A DNA stretch of 64,000 bases from Penelope pileata (GCA_013396635.1 WBMW01000471.1:622765-686764); one strand, 5' to 3'; positions 9,674 through 22,155 are shown, numbered from the stretch's first letter. The notes: a model not told the origin generated them from the sequence alone. Numbers and translations are program-made.

Positions 9674-11639
9674 CCTGAACGCTTTGTGTCCTCCTGATGT
9701 TTTGCTACCCCCAGCAGCTCTGGATTTTTATTCCCTTGAAAACTTCAACTTTCCACTTGGCCCTGAAGTGATTCCATCTGATCACTGGCGGAGCTGTGCT
9801 CCTACTCATCATGACCTGGCCAGAGGGCTCAGGGCACTGCCTGGTGACTCGGCAGTGATCGGGGTGAGGATCTCGCTCCCGGTGCTGCAGGCGTGAAGCA
9901 GCTGTGTCTCCTTGTCCCCAGGAGTTCCAGTCCATTCTCCCACCACATCCTTGGTTAACAGCAAATCAAATCTGTAGTACTTACTTTAGGGCTGCTTGTC
10001 CTACAGCTCAATTCAGTGGCACATCCATTTCTCAGATTATATTTCTCAGATTATTTTAAATGGACGCAGGCCCACGCTTCCCTGAGCAGAGATTTTGCCG
10101 TACATTTTCAAATTGAGGAGAATCCTTTAAACTTCCACCCTTGGGCTTCCAGTTTCTCCCGTGGTAGTTAGGCTCTGCATAAGAAACTCCTTGCTTTCCT
10201 GTTTGTTGGGAAGGGTTAAAAAATAAATAGCAGCCCGAGTTCTGGGGTGCCAAACTTTTTCTTCTGCTCCTTCTCCTTTTGATTTAAAAGCTTTGTTTAT
10301 CTCTCTGTAAAGTCACTGGCAGGCCATAAAGAGATATATTGCCTTGGTGCAGACAGCACAGACTCCGCTCCTGGGAAAGCAATGGACTGTGAAGCTGAGC
10401 GTGTGCGTGTGTGGGCCTGCTCGTAACTCAGGACGAGTTCTCTTTTGGGAAGCTCCCAATGGACGCTGCCTGCAGCCGATTTCGGCTCCTTGTAGGAGAC
10501 ACGTGCTTGTGTCCAGGAGGGTTGGTCGGGCTCTCGCTGCTTTTGATGTTCCCATAAAACCATCACTCCAAGGCTTGGACTTGCACGGCTATTGAACTCG
10601 GTTGTAATACAGTGGATAAAGCACTCCCAATGGTTTTAGGTTTTTTATAGAGAAGTAATGTCATGTCAGAGCCCAGCCTGACCGGGCACTCCCTGTTTAG
10701 CCAGCATCGAGCAGTGAGAGTCAACGTCAATGTTCTGCGTTGCTTCACCCACCACCATCAGTTCAACCTGCAAGTGTGTATCCCTTTGTGAGAGCGGTGG
10801 ATGCTCTGCTGTGCTCACACCCTGAGCACATCCCTGCTCCCTGCCTGCTCCTGGCTGGGCTGGAAGGTAGGGAGGTGGAATGGGTGAAGTATTTCTGTCT
10901 GGCTGTCAGACTGCAGAAACTGCCTCTTTAGCTGGGTGGAGGACACTTGGATTTAATCTTCAATGGAATTGACTCGTAATGTCCTTTTTGCTTATCATCA
11001 GAGGAGGCATCTACTGAAAAAGAGGGCAGAGCACCAAGTGCAGCTGAAGCGCTGCCAGCAGAGAGGTTATTGATCCTGCAAGAGGAGATAGGGAGCTGCC
11101 TCCTTCCTCTTTTAATAGCAAGTCATGCTCTGTGGGAATTCCCTACCTGCAGGCACAGATTTCCAGAACCCAAGTCTAAGCCTTAAGAACGGGTTGGGAA
11201 GGAGCAGGCCTTCTCTTGGAGAGGCTGCTCTGCACAGAGGGTTAGCATGAGAACCACAGATCAGTTCCATCCTCTGCCTTTCTCAGTACATTAAGTGACA
11301 CATACTGAGAGGAGGCCCCTGAAGATTAATGCTTGCTACAGATTCAGTTTATCTTTGGAAACTACCAACATACTGAGAACATGGCCCGCTACTTCTTGTC
11401 CCTGCAGCCTGTACCCACCCCAGCTTTGTGCCGGTGACGCAGGAGAAGCTTCAGCCTCGCTGCTGCTTCTGCAGCTCCGGGTCACCGTACTTGTTAATCT
11501 CAGCCTCCATCTGAGCTTGTTTGCCTGGGGAGAAATCATTAGTACCTTTTTTACAGCGAGGGCAAATCTGAGAATTGCCAGCAAATCTGCAGGAAATTAC
11601 TTTTCAAGTGACCGATGATATGACCTCTGATTTCCTAAT
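9674..11639. other. Non-coding stretch with a local CpG cluster
   Basis: No gene supported. A CpG-richer patch with a hairpin lies at 10395-10545. Several short open frames on both strands overlap and show no domain. Confidence 0.5.
10395..10545. other. Short CpG cluster with palindrome
   Basis: Roughly ten CpG in about 150 bp by hand count, much denser than the flanks. At 10474-10487, AGCCGA and TCGGCT form a perfect inverted repeat around TT. A CACGTG E-box follows at 10500-10505. This could be a small hypomethylated regulatory element. Confidence 0.35.
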
Positions 11640-12059
11640 GATCTAGGAAGAGTTCAAGCCCAAGTGCTTGTATAAGCGGAATGCCAAATTTATATATACA
11701 AAGCATCATAATTACTGTCATGGAGATTTACAGTGCTTTACAAATCATTAATAATCATAATAATAATATTTACTATAACTCTTTCTGGCAGATTAATTGC
11801 AATTTTCTTTGACCATCCTCAAAGTACTTTTCTTACAACATCTTTCCCATTGGCATGAAAACGAAGTACACAAAACATAATACATTGACATAAAGGGTGG
11901 TTTTATTTGCATGTGTTTATTTGAGACAAACCCAACTATTTGCTATTGAAGTGAAAGAATGAGCATCAATGAATCAGCACATCTTTTAACACAATGCTGA
12001 GGGTTACTGCATTTCAGTATGGCATTAGTGGTGACATGCTCCTAAATGATTTTAGCAGG
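11640..12059. other. AT-rich block, possible very old repeat
   Basis: AT-rich sequence. The text 'agtgctttacaaatcatta' near 11730 and ATA/AAT runs after it resemble the 3' parts of ancient amniote interspersed repeats, but the match is short. It leads directly into the NKX2-like site cluster. Confidence 0.3.
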
Positions 12060-12191
12060 CAAGTGTGATTCTTACTGCTCACTTAAGGTACTGTTTGCAG
12101 TAACAAGTGTATATAAGACTCATTTGTACACTCAAGTGTATGGAAGACAAATACTCATTTAAGTGAGAAGCTTTCATGTCTTTCACACTTG
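12060..12191. promoter_or_regulatory. Cluster of six NKX2-like sites
   Basis: Core YAAGTG sites occur at 12060-12065 (+), 12080-12086 (CACTTAA, minus), 12104-12109 (+), 12132-12138 (TCAAGTG), 12159-12165 (TTAAGTG) and 12186-12191 (CACTTG, minus). Three match the full T(C/T)AAGTG consensus of NKX2-class homeodomains (NKX2-1, NKX2-5). YAAGTG on either strand is expected about once per kilobase, so six in 132 bp is a strong local excess. The setting is AT-rich and gene-free, as is typical of distal enhancers. Which NK factor, if any, is not decidable here. Confidence 0.5.
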
Positions 12192-13649
12192 CTTTGGGTA
12201 ATGATAAACATCAAGTTTAGGTTAGAATGACTGTTCTGTAATTGATGGACTGAGCTGATACAATTCTTCATTCTTCTCTAAATACCATCGTTTATGAGAC
12301 TTGTAGAAAGGAAAAATGTAAGGAAATGTTTTCTCACTTCCCCTGCTCTGCTGTTCCTCACTATGTAATGTTTGGAAGCAATTTCAGATGGAATAGAAAA
12401 TAAATGTGGGCATGTAACGATATTTTTTAGTTTGAATTTTTGTACTTCGGTGTATCTTCTTGCATTTTTACAAGATAAGTCTTTATTATGAGCTATTCTA
12501 TTGTAGCAGTTTTATGAACTTTCCTGCCATTTTTGACAACATGCACTGTTCCTGCCAATGCCATGGGTGTTGTTTCTCTTTTATGAATTATTCTATCTAG
12601 GTCTGGTTTTATCCATTACTAGAAATCTGGTATTAATAGACTCATATCCTATGGCTGATTCATTCATTTGAAAGAGCAGTTAAATTGTTATTCATGCTTT
12701 TTGACATTGTTCTGTTATCTATTAAAAAAAAATAAGTCAGGCAAATTTAACATTTTGTATTTTAGTTTCGTGCCTCTCTTTGTTTATTCATCCAAAGCAC
12801 ATTTTGGGTGTAAAATGATCATTCCACTTGCTGTGGTAGTACAGCCTTGGTTGGGAAGAAGTCATCTGCTTAATTGTTTGCAGGAATGCTACCCACTGGT
12901 AGATGGTTAAAAAAAATCTGGCTCGAAGACGTACCACTCACATCTCGGGTTGTGCGCACCGCGAGCTGCCAGTAGCACGGGTGAGTCAAAGCTGCAAAAA
13001 CACGTAACCTTATACTGAAACAGTGCTTCACACGTATTCTGCAGTAATTTAGTCATTTGTCAGACCAACATGAGCTTTAACTGCGTTCAGGGCTGTGGCA
13101 TTAGGCTCCCCACTGAGGTACAACAACCTGCGTGTTGTGAAAGCTTCCTCGGGATAGCAGACAGAAGTCTCAGACGCCCCAACCTCAGCTCTATGTCTCA
13201 TCAAATGTTCATCTCTGCGAGAGACAATTACAAAAGCTCGTGTGCCCTAATGCAAAACATCGAGCCATTAGTGCCTGCTGACATGGAGAAAAATTGTAAT
13301 AGAATTTCTCTCCCACATGCCTGTCCTTCAATTTAATTTTATAGTGGGTGTCTCTCATAATTTTTTTTAAGTTTCTAAAAAAAGGAATAAAGAATCTTTA
13401 TAAAAGAAAGTGCCAAGCTAACTAAATGTAGAAGTAGCTGCCAATTCCTCCTTTAATACTGTTAAAACAAATGCAAATTTACAGACACACTCATACCAAA
13501 GCTGTATGCCAAAGGCCATCAGAACTAAAAATGTGTTTCAGAATGTAACATGTATAAAGTGGACCTGGTGATTCACACTGTGCGATGCCTGGAGACAGAA
13601 CACAGCTACGTGATGCTCTTTCATCTCATTTCTAACGTATGTTGTGTTC
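12192..13649. other. AT-rich non-coding stretch
   Basis: No gene supported. CpG are again locally frequent around 12925-12985, including a TGAGTCA AP-1 site near 12982. An 88-codon frame starting at 13070 has no recognisable domain. Confidence 0.5.
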
Positions 13650-14150
13650 CTTGGTCTGATCGTGGGCTCCCATCGCGTGCCCAGCACCGGGCAGCGTGTG
13701 CGGGACGTGGTGGCTCATCCAACGGTCGGTGTTTATTCCTACGTTCTCCATTCAATGTCATTCCAAAGAGGTAATTGCGCATGAATGTGTTCTCCTTTCT
13801 CAGTAAATTAGAGGGTTTCCCACACGGTGCAGCCTTCTGGGACCACAAGGAGCTTTCTGCGAATCCGCAGCGGCTCAGGTACGGGGAGACTCCCAGCTTA
13901 GCTGAACCTTCAGGCTCCTTCCTATTTTCATACCGACGCCTATGTCGTCAATCCCATTACAGAAAAATTCCTCTAATCGGAAAACCCGGCTGGTGGAAAA
14001 CCTGTCCTCATCCTGTGAAAGTAAAAGGTACCGTGGGGCTGTTTTTGTTGTTAGTGAATCATATCTGGTAGGAGTTGTTCCTCCTGCCACACCTCCGCCG
14101 TTGCCTTGGCTGACGCAGCCCGGGCAGCACTGTAATTGCTTCATTGTGGT
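13650..14150. other. CpG-retaining block
   Basis: About 27 CpG over ~500 bp at roughly 50% GC by hand count. That gives an observed/expected ratio near 0.8, well above what methylated bird intergenic DNA normally keeps. CTGCG-AATC-CGCAG (13857-13870) is a perfect short hairpin within it. Open frames exist on both strands (minus 13875-14339, plus 13942-14241) but neither shows a known domain. It may be an orphan CpG island, a distal promoter or a protected enhancer. Confidence 0.4.
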
Positions 14151-17100
14151 GCTCCGAGAGGAAAGGAAAATAACTATTACTGTGAGCAAGTGCTCCTGTT
14201 TTTTTCCCCTATTGCTGTTGGATGTTTTGGTTGCAAAATAGATCCTATGCTGTTTTTTTTTTGAAACTTTCTGTTGTGCAGGTGGAAGGCTGAAAATGGG
14301 CACATGCAGGCAGTGGGTGTTGTTGAGGAGAGAAAACATTGGTTTAGAAAGATATCTTCATTTATAAAAAGAGAGTAAAACTACTGCTAATTTTCCTCCT
14401 GATCCTTCTTCTGGGAGATAACGAAGCAGCACAGCTTCATTCCTGGAAAGCACGCCGAGGCCAGGCTCCATGCCTACGTGCTTTCATCTCATCTTCAGTT
14501 ACAGAAAAGTTAATGGAGATTTGACTTTGGAAATGACTGTATTTGTTTGCCCATTTGGCTATAGATGTAAATATGGACTTTAATGGTCAGTCAGTGGCTG
14601 AGCTAAAGCTCTATCAGTTCGGGGTACTGCCTGTAAAGAAGCTGTTCTTCCATATGGCTATTCTGAGAAAAATGGCCAAAAAAAGCCCAGCTCCAGTAAA
14701 CTGAGATCAGACCTATTACTGGAGATATCTAGAAATTTATGACTGGAAAAGGTATTAGGTTGTGACCTGCTGGTCTCCTGCTGCCGAGGCTCCAACAGTG
14801 ATTAGGAAGAAGTGATTTCATTGCCATATGAAGGCTGCTGCCCTCATTCCTGGTTTTTTTCTCATTGAGGAGCAGAACGTGGTATTCGAAACTGAGAGGA
14901 AAAAATGCCTCCTGCACATGCACACCGCGTGTTATCGCTGCCAGCTCCTCGTCTTCAAAGCCCCTGCCTGCAGCTCCCTGTGACTAAGTCCACTTAATTC
15001 CCTACCTAAGAGAAAAAAGGAGAGTTCAGAAGTTCAGGGAACTCTCTGCAAACCACACGCCTGTGGTTGTCTGGGCTGCAGGGTGAAGGGTTAGGCTGAA
15101 CCGCTCAGTGTGCCGGCCATGGTTGCAGCCCTCCAACGTTTCCTTTTGAGGCAGCAAACGGCCAGAGGGGCAGAAGGCTTCACACATGGCTGGGGGGGCT
15201 TGGAAATGTCCCCTCAGATGTCACCTTGGGAGCTGTGCAGTGTTTGGAAGCCTCATCCCAAGTGGTGGGAATGTTTGGTGTTTTGTGTATTCAGGTGATT
15301 GTGTGTTCATGGCCCTGACAGTCTCATGTATAACCCTGTACAGCATCCCCCTTTCCTCCCAACTTGTTAATAGAGGTAGTCGCCTATGAAGCTTAAAGTA
15401 CAGAGAACATTTAAAGTTTATAACATTTATAGATTGGTACAGAGGCAGGAGAATCAAGCTAATGAAAGGATTGGGTGGCTGCCCTGAATTAATATGGCCA
15501 TAATTTAATTCATTTCCACTTCTTCTTGCTATGTGCAAAACCTTCCCCTCCTCCAGCAGCACCCTGGGGGCAGGCAGTGGAGAGGGGCTCGGTGCTGGGT
15601 CCTGAGCAGGAGGAGCCATGGCAGGGGTGGCCAATGTCTTCTCGGAGGGCAATGGGAGGTCTTGGAAAGGGGATTTGAAGCTTGAAAAGTAAATGGGAGA
15701 ATCAGAGGTGTAGGTAAAGCAGGGAGTTTTGAAGCAGGCTCTCTGCTGCAATTTGAAATTGAGATATTTTTTTTTCCTCAAAAATTTCCATAGCATAGAG
15801 CCTGCTTTCTTCCAGAGATCGTCTTATAGGCTGTTCTTTTCCATTTATGACCATATAGTGCTTCATCCTTCCGTCTCTGCCCTTGCCATTCCCTGGAGAA
15901 ACTGTGCTTGGAGAATACTTCTTGTAGTTATAACTCTCTATAAGTGCAGTGAAATGCATTTAGTTGTGATGCCTACTTTTTGTTGTTGTTTCATCTCCTT
16001 CTCCCATCTGTTCTGCTCACTTCAGCCAAAAAGGAAGGACTGAGTGCTCTACAGATGATCCCTCGGCAGCCTGGGGGGTGAGGAGGGAGCTGTGGCCCTG
16101 CAAGTGGTCAGGTTGGGGAGCTGGAGGGGAGAGCAGTGATGAGAGGGGGAGCGAGGCTCCCTGGGTTATTCTGGCGGGTTTTGTTGAACAGTGCTGCCGG
16201 ATCACCGTGTCCAAGAAAATATTACAGCACGAGTCCATGTAACAGCCAGCTTATACTTCTGACCTTTTCATATTCTTCTCACAAGCCATGTACGATGTTG
16301 TTTTCTATGTACAAACTTTGACAGCCCTCCCTGTCGACTAGAGAGCTATAGAAATAATACTACACCAACAAAATAGATGACCATCGTAGTATTTTTCTTA
16401 AACCTGAATCCATGCATGCTGTGCTGGGGTTTCTGTAGCATCTGAGTGCTTGTAAGCTAAGGGATGGGCTTGTTCTAGGATGTGGAAAATTCAGTGAAAA
16501 ACAAGGCATTAAGGAAAGTAATAGCTGGAGACGATTGAATGGTGAGCACTGTTCTTCATGGACCTGTCCTGAACTTGTGCCCCAGTGCAGCTGGAGGACT
16601 GGTGTTGTGCTTGGAGGAAGCCTAAAACCAAAGCTGAAGCCACTTGTGCTTGTTAAAGCACCCATGGCAGCCCGAGCCCTGCTCACACAGCAGTCGCAGT
16701 GCGTCTCCCCTGGGCTGATTGCAGCCATTTATACGGATTGCAGCTTATTTAGGAGGCTCCCTCCATCACTTTCTTTCTCCATTTAGTCATTGGAGGGGGA
16801 GAGTACATCTAAATTAAGTTTCTGCTCTAACTTGCCTTCTGAAAGTATGTCTTTATTCCCCTACTAAGTATACAAGAAGCCTGGAGAGATTAGTCTTGCA
16901 ATTTAGGCTGAGTATGTAAAATTAAGGGATGTTTACGTCCCCATTCTCTAAATGCGTCCTGCATCCTCACTCAGATAAGACATGCCTTGTCCCTTCCTCC
17001 TAAATTGCTATGTCATGTTAAAGCACTTCCAAGGCAGCCGCACGTCTGTTGTGACGCCATATGCTTCTGTGACTACCCGGATGTGTATGAGGATGATAAA

Positions 17101-17754
17101 ACCTGTTTTATTTGAGGGGAACTAGCAGCCACAGAAATACCATTTACAAAGATTTGTGCATGCTAAAGGATGAAGAAACACAGTCGAGAAAAATCATGTC
17201 CACAACCTCCCCACCCCCAACACCTTAGGCTTTTGCAACCGTTACCCTTGGGTTTAGGGCTGGATGAAAGTTTAAGTGGATGAGAACAGAATGGTGACAC
17301 CCAGAACTGCTCCCAACAGGGTGAGGTGTGGGTGATGGGCTCTGTGGGGACAGAGGGGCTCCCCGAGAGTGACGGCTCTTCAGACACACCCACTGCAGCT
17401 TTTCCTCTGCTCCATCCCAGGTCCTGCCATGGGATGCCCGCTCCCATTGCTGTACAAGGAGCACTGGCACTGCTCCCAGGGCCTGGCTGCCCCAAGAGCT
17501 GGTTCTCCTGCTGCCAGTGGGTGCATGGGGAATAGTCCAGCTCTGCAGGTCTAGGACACAAGCAGTGAACATCCACAGTTTAGCATTTGCATTGTTAATC
17601 CCTTGGGTAATCCCACAACAATACAGACACCTGGTTCCTCTTCTAGGGAGAGGAAACCACAGCTCTCACATGGGTGGTGCCAGGATTCATGGGACAGTTA
17701 CCATGAAAGCTCAATGTGATATGGTGGTATTGTGTCAGAGACAGTGCAGGCAGC
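14151..17754. other. Unique non-coding stretch, no gene seen
   Basis: No repeat, RNA or coding signal I can name. The 191-codon minus-strand frame at 15221-15796 has no domain and unremarkable composition. Confidence 0.55.
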
Positions 17755-18288
17755 AGAGCAGGGGGTGATCATCCCCTGTGCTCAGCCCTGGGGAGGCCGC
17801 ACCTCAGTGCTGTGCTCAGCTCTGGGCCCCTCACCACAGGAAAGACACTGGGGCCCTGGAGCGTGTCCAGAGGAGGGAACGGAGCTGTGAGGGTCTGAGC
17901 ACAGCGCTGTGGGAGCACTGAGGGGATGGGATGGGGCAGTGTGGGGCAGAGGGGGCTCAGGAGAGGCCTCATCGCTCCCTACAGGCCCTGACAGGAGCCG
18001 GGGCGGGGGGGTCCTCTGCTCCCGGTAACAGCAATGGGACGAGAGGGAATGGCCTCACGCTGTGCCAGGGGAGGGACAGACTGGGTGTTAGGAGAAATTT
18101 CTTCTCCAAAGAGCGGTGATGCACTGGCACAGTTGCCCAGGGAGTGGGGGAATCATTGTCCCTGGGGGTATCAGGAACCGTGGAGATGTGGCACTGAGGG
18201 ACATGGTCAGTGGGCATGGTGGGACGGGATGGGGTTGGACTAGGTGGTCTTAGAGATCTTTTCCAACCTTAATGACTCTATGAATTAC
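17755..18288 (+). mobile_element. CR1 LINE 3' fragment, ~530 bp
   Basis: A well preserved 5'-truncated avian CR1. Landmarks in consensus order are 'gtgatcatcccctgtgctc' (17766), 'tggggaggccgcacctcag' (17789), 'tggagcgtgtccagaggagg' (17856), 'ggctcaggagaggcctcatc' (17954), 'gttaggagaaatttcttctc' (18087), 'gatgtggcactgagggacat' (18185), 'ggtggtcttagagatctttt' (18243) and the end 'aatgactctatgaat' (18271). The RT C-terminal frame is broken by indels. This tail type (ending in a TTCCAACCTTAATGA form) is shared with the copy at 3.8 kb. Confidence 0.95.
17922..17955 (+). other. G-quadruplex-capable G runs
   Basis: Five runs of three to five G lie at 17922-17955 with loops of 2, 2, 6 and 4 nt, inside the CR1 copy. 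This fits the usual G3+N1-7 rule for intramolecular G-quadruplexes. Confidence 0.6.
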
Positions 18289-20099
18289 TCCCATACTTGG
18301 ATGAAACCTGTTCATGTTCCTCGTGGAAGAGCCATGTTACAAAGTCTTTCCTGAAACAGAACATCTGAGGGCAAAGCCAACCAGCTCCTACCCTGAGGAG
18401 AATTGCCAGGGCCAGGCCTGTGCTCCCCAAGCCCTTTCAGGATGTGCAGGGGAACAAAGCTGGGCAGCCTGCAAATGCTGATATTTGTTTATTTACACAG
18501 AAACCTGCTCCCTGCTGAGCCCTGAAGCTGGAGCTCCGTTGGGGAACACACGTGCTGGTTTGGGCAGAGAATGTGGCACGGGGGGCACTGGTCTGGTTGA
18601 AAGACAGCTCCTCTGACTCATCAGCCGAAAGCAAAATGAGCTGTATGTATTTAAAGCAAAGCTCTTTTTAAAAAATTAATGATCTGCAAGAGAGAGAGGA
18701 GAAACGGCTTCTCTGTAATGCAGAAAAAGGCCCTGATGACCACAGCCTGGGTCCCTTTCCAGATGATGTCATCATCAGTCTAAATAATAAATTTTTAACG
18801 ATGTGGAAAAAAATAAAAAAAAAAAGAAGGAAATAAAAAAAGAGGGGGACTCTGTTTCAGTGAGGAGTAAAAGTAGTTGGTGGCAACAGGGTCTAAGGAA
18901 AATATATGGTTGGGTGAGGTTTCTGCCCTGTGTAATTAGATTATCCCAAGTGTAGGAGTGTGCTGCAAAAGGCACATTGAAATGCCAGTAATTGAGTGCT
19001 CTGTGTCTTCCCCTGCCGCATGCCCGTGCGGAGTGGAAAATTGGGGTACGTGGAATATATATAAGGCATAGGGGCATTCTATAAACAGGGTTGCTAATAA
19101 TAAGCATTTAAGATTAGAAGGGAAAGTATGGGTTCTCATTGGCCCAAAGACTGGGGGATATTTTCCCCTCATAAATAACAGGCCACAAGAAATCTATTCA
19201 AATGGATTTGTGTTTGGTTGACAAATGTATGCAGTATATTACCAATAGAGTGCTCACACTGACTCTTTAATGCAGCCTTAGTTACTAGCAACACATTCAT
19301 TTTAAAATATGATCAGTTTTGTTTTGGAGCTGCCCCCCTGGCAATGCTGTGCAGGCAAGGTGGGCTGGGGGGAGCACGGCTTGGAAAGCTTTGTGGCACC
19401 ACTGAAGGATTTAGTTTTTTTCACTTTCTGCTGACTCCCATGGGCAGCTCTTGGGCTTTTTCCATGGGATTCCAGCTGGAATTTTGATGAAAAAGACAAG
19501 TCAAACCTTAGCTAATAATATGCAGAATATCAGAGTGTATCTGAGAGCATTTTAAGCAGTATTTTAAGTGATCTGACTTCCAGATCTTATTCTGGGCTTC
19601 AGATCCTGTGCGCTGTTTTCCTGTACAGATGCTCCTCTCCATGAAGAACATGCAAGCTGAGGAGACCAGGCGGCACCGACTCCAATGTGATGGTCAAAGG
19701 GTCAGCTACCAACAAAAAATTAGTGTCAAAGCTATGGACAGAGACTGCTTATTGAATCTCAGTCTTGTTTTTTTTCTCCCAACTAAATGTATTAACCCCA
19801 ACCAAAGTTTTCATGAACCTCAGCTATCTGGACCTCAGACCCTAAAAGAAACAGATGTTTTTCATGAGGTTTGGGGTTTTGTAACAGGAGATTTCCACGG
19901 TTTTAATGCCCAAATCTACACCTGTTCCTCAAACTATAAGGGATAGATTTATGTCATGCAGTGTAGAGGGCTGATCCTAACACCCTTGTCGTGAGACAGA
20001 TTTACTGTCCTTGTCAAGACAGATTTGCTGTAAGAAGTCAATATCACTCAGCTTGCCGGTGCCTTAAGGAGAAAAGGACTGGATGTTTAATGCTGTAAA
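18289..20099. other. Unique non-coding stretch, A-rich tract inside
   Basis: No gene supported. It holds an A-rich low-complexity tract (about 18805-18842) and a DR2-like nuclear-receptor site (19691-19704). GGGGA-TATTT-TCCCC also forms a small inverted repeat near 19155-19169. Confidence 0.5.
19691..19704 (+). promoter_or_regulatory. DR2-like nuclear receptor site
   Basis: TGGTCA (19691-19696), spacer AA, GGGTCA (19699-19704). RGKTCA direct repeats spaced by two are bound by RAR/RXR. The second half site is a full match and the first has one mismatch. Sequence-only evidence. Confidence 0.25.
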
Positions 20100-20195
20100 T
20101 ATTTTATTCTTGCTCTGCCATACAAACCTTGCATGGCCTCTCAAAACCAACTTCTATTATGCCCCAGTTTCTCTCAAGTAATATGGGGACAACAA
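20100..20195 (+). mobile_element. Possible MIR-like ancient SINE fragment
   Basis: The text 'tgccccagtttctctcaag' (20160) followed by 'taatatggggacaacaac' (20179) parallels the MIR core segment (CTCAGTTTCCTCATCTGTAA then AATGGGGATAATAA). The match spans about 45 bp with indels, so it is suggestive only. Confidence 0.4.
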
Positions 20196-21843
20196 CACTT
20201 CTAAGAGTGGAGGAAATAGGACTAATGAAAAAAGGAGACTTCTGATCAGGAAGATAGAAAAAAGTGTCTTTTCTCTTTCTATTATTTTGTTAAAATTATT
20301 TTTTCTTTTCACTGTGTTCATTGCTCCTTAAATAATCACTTTAATTTCCTTTTTTTCTGGTGCACAGTGGTTCACCTTTTAGGTGCCCTTCAGCCTCCGG
20401 GTCTCTTGGTCTCTCTGTGGAGTGCTGCTACTATTCCCTTAGCAAGGGAAAATTCATCTTGGAAGAATTTCTTGGGTTTGAGGGTGACTTTCACAGGGCC
20501 CAGAAGACATGCTGGAGTCAGCAAGTTTGACAGAGGTCTTTCTGGAGTGGAAATGCAGAGGAAGAAGATGTATATTCAGTTCTGACAGTCAGGTGCTTTT
20601 GTCTGCTCCGGGTCCCGTTATGTAAGAAGTGGGGACGTTGCTGCAGTCACAGCTGGGTTTTTTCATTTCTAGCCAGGCAGGATTCAGATCCCCAGCCTCT
20701 AGCATGTCCCTTGCATTCCCCTATTTCCCCAAATACTGTGAAGGATGCATTGAGCATTGGATTTTCTGGTGGTTTAAAGACTCTCTCATCCATCTCAGTC
20801 TGCTACAGTCTTAAACACAACTCACGTTTTGCTGGTCCAACACATACGTACTGCTTCTTTTATGTTATTAGCTTGCCCAGAGTTTGCCACAGATGGGCAA
20901 TTTGTTAAACATTGGCTCTGCTTGTATGTGCTGTTTCTTTATTTTGATTTTGATATGGAGCATATTTCTGCTCAGGGCATTGCAAAGCATTCAGAGTAAG
21001 CATGCACGCTTTCTCTTTTTGTAGAGTCACAGAGTCAGTTCAGGAAAAAAAGATGAGCAGTTTGGATAGAAGAAGGACACCGAGCTGGCAGCAAAAACTG
21101 ACTGTGCAAGCTGACCCTGTTTGGTGGAAGCAGCTGATACTGGTGGGACTGGAGTCACCCTGCTCTTCCCTGGGTGTGCTGCACTGGCTGGATGCAGAGC
21201 TGGGAGAAGAAGTGGAGGAGCTGCCAGGGGCTGTCCGGACGTACGGCGGGGTGCGTGCACAGAGGAAGCATGAGCCATTGCACCAGCTATTTGGCAGTTG
21301 AGGAGCACGTCTGCGGAAACCAGGCCTTCTCCGAAATGTGAGTTATACCATTTCTCAAAACTGCGTGTAGCAAGAAATGACTGGGAGGCCAGTGATTCAT
21401 TCTGGGTTAATGTAAAGGTACCGGAGGGGCTAATATAAAGGAAGAAAATTGATACTGGCTTTGCAGTGCTTGTGGTGCAGAAATGTGTACAAATGTTTCC
21501 CAGGGAAAGAGTGGAACAATCCAATGCAATATTAAAAACAAAATATACCCACCCAACAACAAACAAACAGCCATGGGGACACAGGGGCTGGTAACAGTGG
21601 CTGGATATCTGTAAATCAGTGCAGACTGCATGGATATTTGCTTAGTGCCATACATTTCATTGGAGCTGAAAGGAAAGGGCCCTTGTGAGATGGCAGGAAT
21701 CGTATGAGAAAACGTTGCTTGAGTTGTAGCACTGCGATTATTGTATCAAACACACTCTGGTGTGCAGCCATTGGAGTTACACAGGGGATGGATTTGACCC
21801 TTTGGGATGAACACTCTGGGGAAATTAAAACTAGCTGTAAAAG

Positions 21844-21853
21844 CTATATATAG
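21844..21853. promoter_or_regulatory. Palindromic MEF2-type site
   Basis: CTATATATAG fits YTAWWWWTAR perfectly and is its own reverse complement. A single site without partners, so weak evidence for function. Confidence 0.25.
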
Positions 21854-22155
21854 TTGAAAAGGCTATGGTAACATTTTATACAATATGAGCCATGTTCTGC
21901 TCTTTACAGAAACCCATATCTGTAAAAAAGCAATTAGAAGTGCTTCCATGAAAAAAAGCAATTGAATACAGTGAATGAACTGCAGGAATTGTACAGTTTC
22001 CAGAAAATGGTGGTAGTGAAGCATTTGTGGGATCCATAAAGTCACCATAAATTCCTAACTGAATATGGATTCACTCTCCAGCTCTAAAACCACAAGATTT
22101 ATTGCCTGCTGGCAGGGGAGGTGCAGCTCGCAGAGCTGGATCTGTCTGGAGGATG

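Noticed and set aside
15221..15796. Minus-strand open frame of 191 codons
   Set aside because: No domain, no family resemblance, and it overlaps open frames in other phases. Length is within chance for 64 kb on six frames.
21020..21045. Possible reversed CR1 tail ('agagtcacagagtcag')
   Set aside because: Similarity to the reverse-complement tail is short and the expected GGTTGGAA text does not follow.
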